From Ruminococcus sp. (lineage in GTDB: Bacteria; Bacillota; Clostridia; Oscillospirales; Ruminococcaceae): 64,000 nucleotides of DNA. This document shows positions 38,899-47,732 of the stretch, piece by piece (within the stretch, counting starts at the first letter, position 1; every line of letters begins with the position of its first letter). A model generated the notes under the pieces. It was not told where the DNA came from, did not search any database, and was given only the letters and a program-made list of their open reading frames with translations. The position numbers and the translations under genes are program-made. The DNA is taken from the NCBI GenBank assembly GCA_017470905.1, contig JAFUXL010000007.1, positions 124,001 through 188,000 of the forward strand, written 5' to 3'.

Positions 38899-40227
38899 AT
38901 GACAGTGGACAAGAAAGACCTTGTCGCAACCGTTGCCTACATGATAGGCGTAAGAAAACATATAATTGAGCAGTGCTACGATGAAGAATGTCACGATACC
39001 CTGCAAAAGCTCTATGCACATCAGCCTGCTACAATTATAAGGTATCTGTGCAAGATACGAACCACTCTGCTCCAGAAATTCAAGAAAACCGATGATGAAA
39101 TGAGATTTAATCTCAAAAACCTCGACAAGCTTGAATGGTACGACAAAGACAATATCAGACAGCTTGAAAAATGGGGTATCAATCTTATTCAGGCAAATTA
39201 CCGCTCGGAAAAGTATATGATTGATATTGCAAAGCTCATAAGTGAAAATATCGACAAATGCGCCGACCTCTTCTATGACTGGGTAAACTGGTCTTACATC
39301 AGAGAGCTTTTCTGCATACCCAGATACAACAAAAAGGGCGTTATGAAACAGGAATTTGAAAAATATATGTCAAATATCGAAAAATACCCCTTCCAGATGT
39401 ATATACACTGGCAGCCCGTTGACAGCGGAAGTATTCTCTATACCGACGGCAAATTCCTCGGAGTACTCTATCACCAGCACAACGACCATTTTGACGACTA
39501 TACAAAATACCGTGATGCACACAGCGAAACCAAAAATAATATATATGATTTTGTTGAGAGAAGCAACAGGGCTGTAATTGCCGTTGACTGCGAAAATTCC
39601 GATGTATATAAATTATATGCGGTTTTAAAGGGTCTTGACAGTGATAATATGTCAAAAATCGAAAAAATATACCTCTATGACGATTATCATACGACAAGAG
39701 CATGGAACTGGCTCTATAACTATACGAATATCCCCGTGGAGCATATTCAGGTACAGCGTGTTACGGACAGAAAATCACTCGTTGATATTATGATGACAGC
39801 AGGAATTTGCAGAAATTATTATGATGACGGCATAGACTCATTTATTCTTGTATCGAGCGACTCCGACTACTGGGGACTGATATCCTCTCTGCCAATGGCT
39901 AAATTCCTCGTCATGTACGAATACGCAAAATGCGGAATAGCGATAAAAAATGCCCTCTCCGAGCATGATATTTATTACTGTTCGATAGATGATTTCTGTT
40001 CGGCAAATGTTGAGGAATTTAAGAGAACAGTCCTTTTTGATATTCTTGAAAAATATCTCCCCGACATTGTATATCTCAACGGAAGGGAGCTTGTACACCA
40101 GATATACGAGGAAGCAAGGCTCAATGCATCCGATAACGAAAAGGACGCATTTTTCAATAAATATATAAAGACCCTCAGTATCAAATGCGACTCTGACGGA
40201 AATTTCAGAGTAATACTCAATAAATGA
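38899..40227 (+). CDS. NYN (PIN-like) domain protein
   Basis: 442 residues. The C-terminal half has a NYN/PIN-like nuclease fold: AVIAVDCENSD (first acidic patch, about residue 230), DRKSLVDIMMT and FILVSSDSDYWGLI (last acidic patch). NYN proteins are predicted metal-dependent RNases. The N-terminal 200 residues are helical, charged and unrecognised. The ATG follows CGGAGGTGTATTCCT. It has its own promoter and no operon partner, so the target RNA is unknown. Confidence 0.85.
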   Translation: MTVDKKDLVATVAYMIGVRKHIIEQCYDEECHDTLQKLYAHQPATIIRYLCKIRTTLLQKFKKTDDEMRFNLKNLDKLEWYDKDNIRQLEKWGINLIQANYRSEKYMIDIAKLISENIDKCADLFYDWVNWSYIRELFCIPRYNKKGVMKQEFEKYMSNIEKYPFQMYIHWQPVDSGSILYTDGKFLGVLYHQHNDHFDDYTKYRDAHSETKNNIYDFVERSNRAVIAVDCENSDVYKLYAVLKGLDSDNMSKIEKIYLYDDYHTTRAWNWLYNYTNIPVEHIQVQRVTDRKSLVDIMMTAGICRNYYDDGIDSFILVSSDSDYWGLISSLPMAKFLVMYEYAKCGIAIKNALSEHDIYYCSIDDFCSANVEEFKRTVLFDILEKYLPDIVYLNGRELVHQIYEEARLNASDNEKDAFFNKYIKTLSIKCDSDGNFRVILNK

Positions 40228-40314
40228 TGAAATCTCCCCGCACTGCGGCGGAGAGATACAAAATTAATAAAAATATCTCTCCGCATATGACAGAGAGATA
40301 AAGCAGCTGTGAAT

Positions 40315-40342
40315 AATCCCCGTTGGAAAACGGGGATTATTT
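40315..40342. terminator. Bidirectional terminator
   Basis: AATCCCCGTT and AACGGGGATT with a GGAA loop between convergent NYN and hydrolase genes; T-rich after the stem on the plus strand. Confidence 0.85.
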
Positions 40343-41121
40343 CATATTTCGGCGCAGTTGTCTATTATATCCTTCAGAAACTGCGCATATAATTCGGGTT
40401 CGTTGGTCTGAAATCCGCAGTAATCCCTGCCGGGATAGTCAGAAAAATGTGCGGAGGGGTATCTTTTTTTCAGACGTTTCCTGCACCTGTGGACAGGCTC
40501 TTTATCCGAAAAATGAAAGATGAATTTTTCGGCTGTTTCGTTGTCAAAATGCGGCAGACGGCAGTTAAAACAGGTGTTGAATACATTTTTCACCGTATTC
40601 TCCGTCATAAAATCAAGCGTATTTATAACAGAAGAAATTGTATCGCTGTAGTTTTCGGTATTACCGCCGCAGAGACGGCGCACAAATCTCTTTTGCATAA
40701 GCTCATCGGCATTCGGGTTTCTGAATTTATGTGAAAGAATTACAAATTTCTTGTACATGATATTGCTGTATACCCCTGTAAGGCGGAAGAAAGTTCCGGC
40801 ATCAAAGAAATAATTATCCGTGGGAATATCGCAGACCTCAGCCATTTCGAGGGCAACGGCAGCTCCCATTGAAGTGCCGTGTATCATGGCAATTTTTTCG
40901 ATACCCATTCTGCGGAGAGCGACAGATAATATTCTCGCCTGTTTTGCGGCTGTTGTATAATCCTTTGAATCGGGATAATGACCGTCGAGAGTAGGCAGTA
41001 CAAGAAAGAAATCGTCCTGTAGATATTCAGCAAAATGCATAACGGATTTATAATCGCAGAAAACTCCGTGAATAAGCACAACAGCGGGATTTTCACGTTT
41101 TCCGATTAATTTTATTTTCAT
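40342..41121 (-). CDS. Alpha/beta hydrolase
   Basis: 259 residues, alpha/beta-hydrolase fold. The oxyanion-hole segment is VVLIHGVFCDY, the nucleophile Ser is in HGTSMGAAVALEMA and a late His in the segment following VHRCRKRLKKRYPSAHF could complete the triad. No signal peptide, so cytoplasmic. Substrate unknown; it stands alone with its own promoter. Confidence 0.85.
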   Translation of the reverse strand: MKIKLIGKRENPAVVLIHGVFCDYKSVMHFAEYLQDDFFLVLPTLDGHYPDSKDYTTAAKQARILSVALRRMGIEKIAMIHGTSMGAAVALEMAEVCDIPTDNYFFDAGTFFRLTGVYSNIMYKKFVILSHKFRNPNADELMQKRFVRRLCGGNTENYSDTISSVINTLDFMTENTVKNVFNTCFNCRLPHFDNETAEKFIFHFSDKEPVHRCRKRLKKRYPSAHFSDYPGRDYCGFQTNEPELYAQFLKDIIDNCAEI

Positions 41122-41153
41122 AACATCAGCCTTTCGTTTTTGGTGTCTATAAA

Positions 41154-41182
41154 ATTATAATGTATTTTCCAAAAAATGTCAA
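41154..41182 (-). promoter_or_regulatory. Promoter of the alpha/beta hydrolase gene
   Basis: On the minus strand TTGACA (41177-41182), 17 bp, TATAAT (41154-41159). Confidence 0.85.
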
Positions 41183-41216
41183 TAGTTTTTGAAAACCTGC
41201 GGTCAATTTTTTTGTC

Positions 41217-41245
41217 TTGACAAGGAGTAATCATTGTGATATAAT
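41217..41245 (+). promoter_or_regulatory. Promoter of the GH43 gene
   Basis: TTGACA at 41217-41222, 17 bp, TATAAT at 41240-41245. Confidence 0.88.
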
Positions 41246-41315
41246 ACAGACAGATAATTATATGCCTGAAAATACGGAATATCCCTCTCTTATGTTCCGT
41301 ATTTTAACCATGATT

Positions 41316-41440
41316 GAGCAGATTTGAAATTTTTGCGGTAATATACAAAAGAGTATAATAAAAAACAATGTCCCCCTCGCCGCAGGCAAGGGGAACAGGG
41401 TAAAAATATAAAGATTTTTGTGCATTATTTTAAAATGCTC
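41316..41440 (-). mobile_element. MITE-like element, inverted full copy in the GH43 leader
   Basis: 125 bp, GAGC at the left and GCTC at the right; arms GAGCAGATTTGAAAT and (other strand) GAGCATTTTAAAAT. The core is a hairpin with CCCCCTCGCC and GGCAAGGGG. It is 38 bp before the GH43 start and so lies in the mRNA leader. Confidence 0.7.
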
Positions 41441-41478
41441 TTTTATGGTTTTAATATATATACGAAAGGAGTTTTCAA

Positions 41479-44406
41479 ATGAAAGGAAATTTTATCAGAA
41501 AGGCTGCGGCACTTATTCTCTCAGGGGCTGTGCTTTTCACCGCTTCAGATATATCCTCCCCGATAATATCCGATGCCGCAGTGAATGCCTCACGTGTGTC
41601 GGTGCATGACCCCTCCGTCATCAAAGACCCGAAAACAGGGGAGTACTATGTGTTCGGCTCTCATGTCGATGCGGCGAAATCTTCCGACCTCCTCAACTGG
41701 AACAGATTTACAAACGGCTACACTACTCCGCAGAATGTCGAGTTCGGGGATATGTCCGCCAACCTCAAAAAAGCCTTTGACTGGTGCGGCGAGGATATGG
41801 AGGACTGTGCAGGAGGATTTTCCGTGTGGGCTCCCGATGTAATCTGGAACCCCGACTATGTGAATACGGACGGCTCAAATGGTGCGTATGTGATGTATTT
41901 CTGCACATCGTCAACTTACATACGTTCGGTTATATGCTATGCCGTTTCGCAGAATATCGAAGGACCCTATACATTCGTGGATACCCTCATATATACGGGC
42001 TTTACCAACAATGACCAGTATGTCACAGGCGGTTCGAGGACTGTGAACAAAAAATATACCTCCACCAATATTGACGAGCTTATCGCAGACGGAGAAGTCG
42101 AATACAACAGCAAATGGTTCAGCGGAAACAACTATAACAACAATCTTTTCCCCAATGCCATTGACCCTACTATCTATTATGATACTGACGGAAAGATGTA
42201 CATGGTATACGGCTCATGGTCGGGCGGTATATTCACTCTTGAAATTGACCCTGCAACAGGCAAATGCATTCACCCGAAATCGGGTACTACCTCGGACGGC
42301 AGAATGATTGACAGTTACTTTGGAACAAAGCTGATAGGCGGCTATCACAAATCGGGCGAAGGACCGTTCATTGAATACAACGAAGAAACGGGATATTATT
42401 ATCTCTGGGTTACATTCGGAGGGCTTTTGTCGGAGGGCGGCTACAATATGCGAGTATACCGTTCAAAAAATCCGACAGGACCTTTCGTTGACCCGTCAGG
42501 CAAGACAAGCATAATGGACGCTAATTCAAACCTTGACGAACACGGACTTAAAGTCATGGGCAACTATAAATTCAGCACAAATGACAGGGCATATATGGCT
42601 TGCGGTCACAACTCCGTATTGAAAGATGATGACGGAAAATGGTATCTTCTGTATCATGCACGATTTGACGACGGCACGGAATACCATGAAGTAAGGGTAC
42701 ATTCAATGCAGTTCAATTCCGAGGGCTGGCCTGTTGTAGCTCCCAATGAATATCAGAATGATACAATAGATGCAGGCGGTTATGAAGCTTCCGATATTGC
42801 AGGTACTTATGAATATATAAACCACGGAAACGATACGGGAAGCAAAATATATAACTATTCGACAATAACCCTCTCCGCTGACGGCAAAATTTCGGGTGCG
42901 GTTTCGGGTACATGGTCGCAGGACGACAGCTCCGCAGATGCCGTGATAACCATAGGAAACCAGACCTATTACGGAAAATTCCTCGCCGCAAAGGACGAAA
43001 GCGGCAGGAAAGTAATGTCATTTACCGCAGTCGGCAGCAACAACCAGACAATATGGGGAAATAAGACCTCTGAATTTACGGGAAATCCGAGAAATTCAGC
43101 GGCTATACCCGACGGCACGGCTTTCACGATTAAGAATGTCAACAGCGGACTTTATATGGAGGTCGCAGGAAATGCCGCAGAAAATAACACCAATGTACAG
43201 CAGTGGGATTTGAACGGCGGAGACACCGAAGCAAGCAATACCCCCGATACATGGAATACATGGAGATTATTCAGCGCAGGTGACGGATATTATTATATCA
43301 TATCCGAAATCGGTGACGGAGTGACCTATGCCCTCGATGTTGCAGGAAAGAAAGCCGATAACGGCACGAATGCCGCCATATATCAGTTCAACGGCGGAGA
43401 TAATCAGAAATTTAAACTTACCAGAAATGCGGACGGTTCTTACAAAATCCGCACGAAAGTTTCAAAAAATCAGTCGGGCATAGAGGTCGCAGGCGGAAGT
43501 CTCGAATACGGCGCAAATATTCAGGAATGGGAAATAAACGGCGCAGACTGTCAGGACTGGATTTTCACCGAAACAACAAGCCACGGCATTGAAATGGATA
43601 CAAATCTGCTGTATACTTTCAGGAACGTCAACAGCGGCATGGTCATGGATATAATAAACGGCGAAATGACCGATAATTCCAACGTTCAGCAATGGGAAAG
43701 CAACGGTGCGGACTGTCAGAAATGGAAACTTGTACCATTCGCTCAGGGCGGAAATTATTACTATATCCGTTCCCTTATGGACGAAAATTATGTACTCCGC
43801 TGCGACGGCGCAGAAAACGGCGGAAATCTCAGAATACAGACATATTCGGTCAGTGACAGCTCCATGCTTTTCAAATTCGCAAAAAATCTTGACGGCTCTT
43901 ATACTATCATGACACGCTCATCGAAGGATGCAAAAATCCTCGAAGTATCGGGCGCAAGCCTTGATTACGGCGCAAATGTTCAGCAGTGGGAGGCGAACGG
44001 CAATGACTGTCAGAAATGGATTGCAATAACCGAGAATTTGCCCGAAACCACTACAGTCACAACCGAAATTACAACCACTGAAATTACGACAACAACGACC
44101 GCTGAAACGACAAGCACTGCCGAACCTGTAACGGATTTGCCCGAAACCACAACATCTCCGAGTGAAATCATATGGGGCGATGCGAATGTTGATAAAAAGG
44201 TCAGCATATCCGATGCGGTTGCGATTTTGCAGTCGCTTGCAAATTCCGAAAAATACGCCCTTACGGAGCAGGGCAGGCTCAACGGCGATATAGTTGACAA
44301 CGGAAACGGAGTTACCGGACAGGATGCCGCCGCAATTCAGCTTATTGATGCAGGCAAGTTGGATGTTTCACAGCTTCCCGTTACCAATGCCGAGCTTAAA
44401 CAATAA
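41479..44406 (+). CDS. Secreted GH43 arabinanase-like enzyme with ricin-type lectin domains and dockerin
   Basis: 975 residues. Signal peptide at about 1-35 (MKGNFIRKAAALILSGAVLF). Five-bladed GH43 domain at about 38-420 with base Asp in SVHDPSVIKD, Asp in AIDPTIYYDTDG and acid Glu in GEGPFIEYNE. A beta-sandwich typical of endo-arabinanases follows (about 435-535). Two ricin/CBM13-like trefoils span about 550-855, shown by repeated QxW motifs (NVQQWDLNG, NIQEWEINGADCQDW, NVQQWESNGADCQKW, NVQQWEANGNDCQKW). A Thr/Glu linker leads to the dockerin (GDANVDKKVSISDAVAILQS). Predicted to cleave arabinan or arabinoxylan side chains in the cellulosome. Confidence 0.93.
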   Translation: MKGNFIRKAAALILSGAVLFTASDISSPIISDAAVNASRVSVHDPSVIKDPKTGEYYVFGSHVDAAKSSDLLNWNRFTNGYTTPQNVEFGDMSANLKKAFDWCGEDMEDCAGGFSVWAPDVIWNPDYVNTDGSNGAYVMYFCTSSTYIRSVICYAVSQNIEGPYTFVDTLIYTGFTNNDQYVTGGSRTVNKKYTSTNIDELIADGEVEYNSKWFSGNNYNNNLFPNAIDPTIYYDTDGKMYMVYGSWSGGIFTLEIDPATGKCIHPKSGTTSDGRMIDSYFGTKLIGGYHKSGEGPFIEYNEETGYYYLWVTFGGLLSEGGYNMRVYRSKNPTGPFVDPSGKTSIMDANSNLDEHGLKVMGNYKFSTNDRAYMACGHNSVLKDDDGKWYLLYHARFDDGTEYHEVRVHSMQFNSEGWPVVAPNEYQNDTIDAGGYEASDIAGTYEYINHGNDTGSKIYNYSTITLSADGKISGAVSGTWSQDDSSADAVITIGNQTYYGKFLAAKDESGRKVMSFTAVGSNNQTIWGNKTSEFTGNPRNSAAIPDGTAFTIKNVNSGLYMEVAGNAAENNTNVQQWDLNGGDTEASNTPDTWNTWRLFSAGDGYYYIISEIGDGVTYALDVAGKKADNGTNAAIYQFNGGDNQKFKLTRNADGSYKIRTKVSKNQSGIEVAGGSLEYGANIQEWEINGADCQDWIFTETTSHGIEMDTNLLYTFRNVNSGMVMDIINGEMTDNSNVQQWESNGADCQKWKLVPFAQGGNYYYIRSLMDENYVLRCDGAENGGNLRIQTYSVSDSSMLFKFAKNLDGSYTIMTRSSKDAKILEVSGASLDYGANVQQWEANGNDCQKWIAITENLPETTTVTTEITTTEITTTTTAETTSTAEPVTDLPETTTSPSEIIWGDANVDKKVSISDAVAILQSLANSEKYALTEQGRLNGDIVDNGNGVTGQDAAAIQLIDAGKLDVSQLPVTNAELKQ

Positions 44407-44460
44407 ATCAAAAACGCAATAAAAACAATGTTCCTCCGCCGCAGGAGGAACAAAGACAAA

Positions 44461-44496
44461 AATATCGGGTACCTTGACAGTACCCGATATTTTTGC
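44461..44496. terminator. Bidirectional terminator
   Basis: AATATCGGGTAC with GTACCCGATATT forms a perfect 12-bp stem followed by T on the plus strand and by T on the minus strand. It closes the GH43 gene and the glycyl-radical gene. A smaller MITE-core-like hairpin (TTCCTCC/GGAGGAA) lies just before, at about 44430-44452. Confidence 0.92.
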
Positions 44497-44503
44497 GTTT
44501 TAA

Positions 44504-44743
44504 TCAGAGTGACGAATGGAATGTTCTTGAAATTACATCGTCCTGCTGTTCCTTGGTAAGCTTCACGAAGTTCACGGCATAGCCCGAAACCCTTACAGTA
44601 AGCTGGGGGTATTTTTCGGGGTGAGCCTGTGCATCGAGGAGAGTTTCCCTTGTGAACACATTCACATTGAGGTGATGACCGCCTTTTTCAACGTAACCGT
44701 CAATAAGTTCGATAAGGTTATCAACCTGTTTTTCGTTTGCCAT
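44504..44743 (-). CDS. grcA: Separate glycyl-radical domain of pyruvate formate-lyase (GrcA-like)
   Basis: 79 residues that correspond to the C-terminal radical domain of [23 protein letters not shown], then [15 protein letters not shown] with the radical Gly at G54, then [16 protein letters not shown]. In E. coli the related GrcA (YfiD) repairs oxygen-cut PFL. Here the large PFL polypeptide at 45198 ends before this domain, so this protein probably supplies the only glycyl radical and is activated by PflA. ATG 44743 follows AAGGAGGATTATT from a structured leader repeat; two tandem repeat copies precede it. Confidence 0.92.
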   Translation of the reverse strand: MANEKQVDNLIELIDGYVEKGGHHLNVNVFTRETLLDAQAHPEKYPQLTVRVSGYAVNFVKLTKEQQDDVISRTFHSSL

Positions 44744-44749
44744 AATAAT

Positions 44750-44946
44750 CCTCCTTATTTAAAATCGTCAATTTTCGCCTTTATAGGCTTGCACTTTCGT
44801 TCACTTCGCCATGCTCCGTTCACTCTCAGTGCAAGGGCGAAAATTTCCTATTATTTAAAATCGTCAATTTCCGCCTTTATAGGCTTGCACTTTCGTTCAC
44901 TTCGCCATGCTCTGTTCATTTCAGTGCAAGGGCGAAAAATTCCTCT
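44750..44946 (-). repeat. Structured leader repeat, tandem copies D1 and D2
   Basis: On the minus strand the distal copy D1 is 44851-44946 and the proximal D2 is 44750-44849. D2 outer stem: AATTTTCGCC with GGCGAAAATT; inner: CTTGCACT with AGTGCAAG. D1 has the same inner stem and a wobble in the outer stem. D2 ends AAATAAGGAGG, 6 bp before the glycyl-radical start codon. Confidence 0.88.
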
Positions 44947-44960
44947 TGTTGTTATTATAT

Positions 44961-44985
44961 CCTGCCCCGTAAGGGGCAGGAATTT
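44961..44985. terminator. Hairpin between the 70-residue gene and the leader repeats
   Basis: CCTGCCCC and GGGGCAGG with a GTAA loop; the T run on the minus strand is absent, so it may only attenuate read-through from the PFL gene into the glycyl-radical gene. Confidence 0.6.
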
Positions 44986-44988
44986 TAA

Positions 44989-45201
44989 TTAATCTTCATC
45001 ATCGTCAACGGCATTTTCGGTGGGCTGACAGCAAGCACCCTTTGTACCTGAACAGTCGGTGCTTCTGACAGTGTTTACCCTAAATCCGCCGCCGCCCGAT
45101 TGTATGTTTACATGACCGCTGCCCTGCGACATCAAACGGTCTATCAAATCGGCGAGTTCTTCGGGATTGTCGGTATTTTTAATCTCATTGGGGATAATCA
45201 T
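44989..45201 (-). CDS. Unknown 70-residue protein within the split PFL operon
   Basis: No family recognised. Its ATG (45201) overlaps the PFL stop (ATGA) and GGTGAAGAAGA lies before it, so translation is probably coupled. [19 protein letters not shown] resembles the start of the glycyl-radical protein ([19 protein letters not shown]), which suggests a duplicated, shortened radical domain without the RVSGYA segment. The tail has three cysteines ([11 protein letters not shown]) and a run of Asp/Glu at the end. It could help assemble the two-part enzyme, bind metal or protect it, but this is speculation. Confidence 0.75.
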   Translation of the reverse strand: MIIPNEIKNTDNPEELADLIDRLMSQGSGHVNIQSGGGGFRVNTVRSTDCSGTKGACCQPTENAVDDDED

Positions 45202-47315
45202 TCTTCTTCACCTTTGAGCCTGTCAAGGTCAATATCTCCGACAAATACCTGCATATCCTTTCCGAGAGCATCGGGAACTATAGAGAACGTATTCGAGATA
45301 CCGTCCTGAGCGTGTCTGAACGGGATTTTAGCAACCGAGGCAAGAGAAGCAACTGCGCCGTGAGTATCTCTGCCGTGCATGGGGTTTGCACCGGGTGCAA
45401 GCGGAACGCCCTGTTTTCTTCCGTCGGGAGTATTGCCCGTCTTTTTGCCGTAAACGACATTTGATGTGATAGTGAGAATTGACATTGTAGGAACGCCGTC
45501 ACGGTAGGTATGGTGCTTTCTTACGCAGTCCATGAATCTGCGTACAACCGTAACAGCCATATCGTCAACACGGTCGTCATTGTTTCCGTATTTCGGGAAA
45601 TCTCCCTCAACCTCATAATCAACAACGATATTTTTTGCAACGTCTATGACATTTCCTGCCTTGTCCTTTATCTCTATATCCTTGCGAATGGGCTTTACCT
45701 TTGCATACTTGATAGCCGAGAGGGAGTCTGCGACTACCGAAAGTCCTGCTATACCGGTAGCGAAATAACGCTTTACATCTCTGTCGTGGAGAGCCATCTG
45801 AAGTCTCTCATAGCTGTATTTGTCGTGCATATAGTGTATAACGTTAAGAGTATTGACATAAAGACCGGCAAGCCATTCCATCATGTCCATGTACTTTTCC
45901 CATACATCGTCGAAATCGAGGTATTCCGTTTCAACGGGTCTGTATTTGGGACCTACCTGAATACCGAGTCTTTCATCGACACCGCCGTTTATAGCGTAAA
46001 GGAGGCATTTTGCGAGGTTTGCTCTTGCGCCGAAGAACTGCATTTCCTTGCCCACTCTCATCGAAGATACACAGCAGGCGATAGCGTAGTCGTCACCGTG
46101 GGTAACTCTCATCATATCATCGTTTTCGTACTGGATAGATGAAGTCTTTATTGACATTTTAGCGCAGTAAGCCTTGAAATTTCCGGGGAGCTTCCGTGAC
46201 CAGAGAACAGTCATGTTCGGTTCGGGAGCAGTGCCGAGATTTTCGAGTGTATGGAGATAGCGGAAGCTGTTTTTCGTTACGAGGTGATGACCGTCAACGT
46301 CAACGCCGCCGATAGACTCCGTAACCCATGTGGGGTCGCCCGAAAAGAGCGAATTGTATTCGGGAGTACGTGCGAATTTAACTATACGCAGCTTCATGAT
46401 GAAGTGGTCTATTAATTCCTGTGCCTGTTCCTCCGTGAGTATGCCTTTTTCGAGGTCACGCTGAATGAATATATCGAGGAAAGTAGATGTACGTCCGAGC
46501 GACATAGCTGCGCCGTTCTGTTCCTTGACTGCGGCGAGGTATCCGAAATAGAGCCACTGAACGGCTTCCTTAGCGGTTGCGGCAGGTCTGGAGATGTCAA
46601 AGCCGTAGATTTCGCCGAGCTTTTTCAAATCCTGCAAAGCACGAACCTGTTCGGCAAGCTCCTCACGCAGACGGATATTTTTTGAAGTCATTCTGACGAG
46701 CGAGGTTTCAATCTGATGTTTCTTGTCGGCGATGAGAATGTCAATTCCGTAGAGAGCAACACGTCTGTAGTCGCCGATAATTCTTCCTCTTCCGTAAGCA
46801 TCGGGCAGACCCGTAAGGATAGCGGAGTGGCGTGCAAGACGCATTTCGGGGGTATAGGCATCGAAAACGCCCTGATTGTGAGTTTTTCTGTACTTTGTGA
46901 AAATTTCGACAACGGAGGGGTCAACCTCATAGCCGTACTCCTTGCAGGACTGCTGTGCCATTCTTATGCCGCCGAAGGGCTGGAGAGAACGCTTGAAGGG
47001 CTTATCCGTCTGAAGTCCGACAATCTGTTCGAGGTCTTTGTTGAGATAGCCTGCGCCGTGGGAGGTGATTGTGGATATTATTTTTGTGTCCATATCGAGG
47101 ACACCGCCAGCCTCACGCTCCTGACGGGAAAGCTCCATTACCTGTTCCCAGAGCTTTTTTGTAGCCTCGGTAGGGGGAGCGAGGAAGCTTTCGTCGCCGT
47201 CATAGGGTGTATAATTTTTCTTGATGAAGTCACGGACGTTGACAGAAGTATTGCACCAGCGTCCCTCATTGAAACCTTCCCATTCCTTTGGAAATTCTTT
47301 GATGAAATGTAACAT
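45198..47315 (-). CDS. pflB: Pyruvate formate-lyase large part, lacking the glycyl-radical domain
   Basis: Formate C-acetyltransferase: pyruvate + CoA to acetyl-CoA + formate. 705 residues against about 760 in the usual enzyme. The active-site cysteine pair is C414-C415 in [14 protein letters not shown]. Other family blocks: [45 protein letters not shown] and [19 protein letters not shown]. The protein stops after [12 protein letters not shown], just where the radical domain should begin; that domain is encoded at 44504. Strong promoter at 47352-47380; ribosome site AAAGGAGTATGGATA. Confidence 0.95.
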   Translation of the reverse strand: MLHFIKEFPKEWEGFNEGRWCNTSVNVRDFIKKNYTPYDGDESFLAPPTEATKKLWEQVMELSRQEREAGGVLDMDTKIISTITSHGAGYLNKDLEQIVGLQTDKPFKRSLQPFGGIRMAQQSCKEYGYEVDPSVVEIFTKYRKTHNQGVFDAYTPEMRLARHSAILTGLPDAYGRGRIIGDYRRVALYGIDILIADKKHQIETSLVRMTSKNIRLREELAEQVRALQDLKKLGEIYGFDISRPAATAKEAVQWLYFGYLAAVKEQNGAAMSLGRTSTFLDIFIQRDLEKGILTEEQAQELIDHFIMKLRIVKFARTPEYNSLFSGDPTWVTESIGGVDVDGHHLVTKNSFRYLHTLENLGTAPEPNMTVLWSRKLPGNFKAYCAKMSIKTSSIQYENDDMMRVTHGDDYAIACCVSSMRVGKEMQFFGARANLAKCLLYAINGGVDERLGIQVGPKYRPVETEYLDFDDVWEKYMDMMEWLAGLYVNTLNVIHYMHDKYSYERLQMALHDRDVKRYFATGIAGLSVVADSLSAIKYAKVKPIRKDIEIKDKAGNVIDVAKNIVVDYEVEGDFPKYGNNDDRVDDMAVTVVRRFMDCVRKHHTYRDGVPTMSILTITSNVVYGKKTGNTPDGRKQGVPLAPGANPMHGRDTHGAVASLASVAKIPFRHAQDGISNTFSIVPDALGKDMQVFVGDIDLDRLKGEEE

Positions 47316-47351
47316 TATCCATACTCCTTTGACAATTTTTTGACTATATCT

Positions 47352-47380
47352 ATATTAACACATTGTTGAAGAATTGTCAA
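47352..47380 (-). promoter_or_regulatory. pflB promoter
   Basis: On the minus strand TTGACA (47375-47380), 17 bp, TAATAT (47352-47357). Confidence 0.82.
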
Positions 47381-47449
47381 TCTAAATGTTAGCCAAAGTT
47401 ATCAAAATTTACGGCACATAAATATTTATTTTTTACTATACGGGGGTTG

Positions 47450-47479
47450 TTGACGTGACAGACACTTTTATGATATAAT
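47450..47479 (+). promoter_or_regulatory. Promoter of the GGDEF gene
   Basis: TTGACG at 47450-47455, 18 bp, TATAAT at 47474-47479. Confidence 0.7.
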
Positions 47480-47508
47480 TCATAATGCATAATTCATAAT
47501 CATAATTC
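47478..47508. repeat. AT-rich ATAATTCATAATT dispersed repeat
   Basis: AATTCATAATGCATAATTCA followed by TAATCATAATT, joined directly to a CCTCCCCGCC/GGCGGGGAGG hairpin and then to a leader repeat. Confidence 0.65.
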
Positions 47509-47543
47509 CTCCCCGCCTGCGGCGGGGAGGAATATAAAAATTT

Positions 47544-47724
47544 TTGTGCCGGGAGTGAACGCAGCATAGCGCAGTGAACGAAGGCACAAGATTTAAAAGG
47601 CGAAAATTGACGATTTTAAATAAGAGGAAATTTTCGCCCTTGTGCCGGGAGTGAACGAAACGCAGCGCAGTGAACGAAGGCACAAGGTTTAAAAGGCGAA
47701 AATTGACGATTTTAAATAAGGAGA
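47544..47724 (+). repeat. Structured leader repeat, tandem copies E1 and E2
   Basis: E2 (47624-47724) is complete: outer stem AATTTTCGCC with GGCGAAAATT, inner CTTGTGCC with GGCACAAG, ending AAATAAGGAGA before the ATG at 47733. E1 (47544-47622) has lost its 5' arm; the arm is replaced by AATATAAAAATTTTTGTGCC, which resembles the MITE arm, so E1 is a chimera of two repeat families. Confidence 0.85.
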
Positions 47725-47732
47725 AAGAGTAT

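Larger units (their letters stand above)
41122..41478. other. Divergent region between hydrolase and GH43 gene
   Basis: Contains two divergent consensus promoters, then a 230-nt GH43 leader that holds an 11-bp hairpin (41269-41305: AAAATACGGAA with TTCCGTATTTT) and an inverted MITE-like element (41316-41440). Confidence 0.65.
47316..47732. other. Divergent region between pflB and GGDEF gene
   Basis: Contains divergent promoters, an ATAATTCATAATT repeat (47478-47508), a GC-rich hairpin like the MITE core (47507-47531) and two tandem structured leader repeats (47544-47724). The last three form a 250-nt leader of the GGDEF gene. Confidence 0.65.

Noticed and set aside
44750..44946. CRISPR-like array
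   Set aside because: Only two copies, without regular unique spacers; the unit is the structured leader element.
44504..47315. Split PFL as a sequencing error or frameshift
   Set aside because: The parts are separated by a 70-residue gene, a hairpin and 200 bp of leader repeats, and each has a ribosome site.
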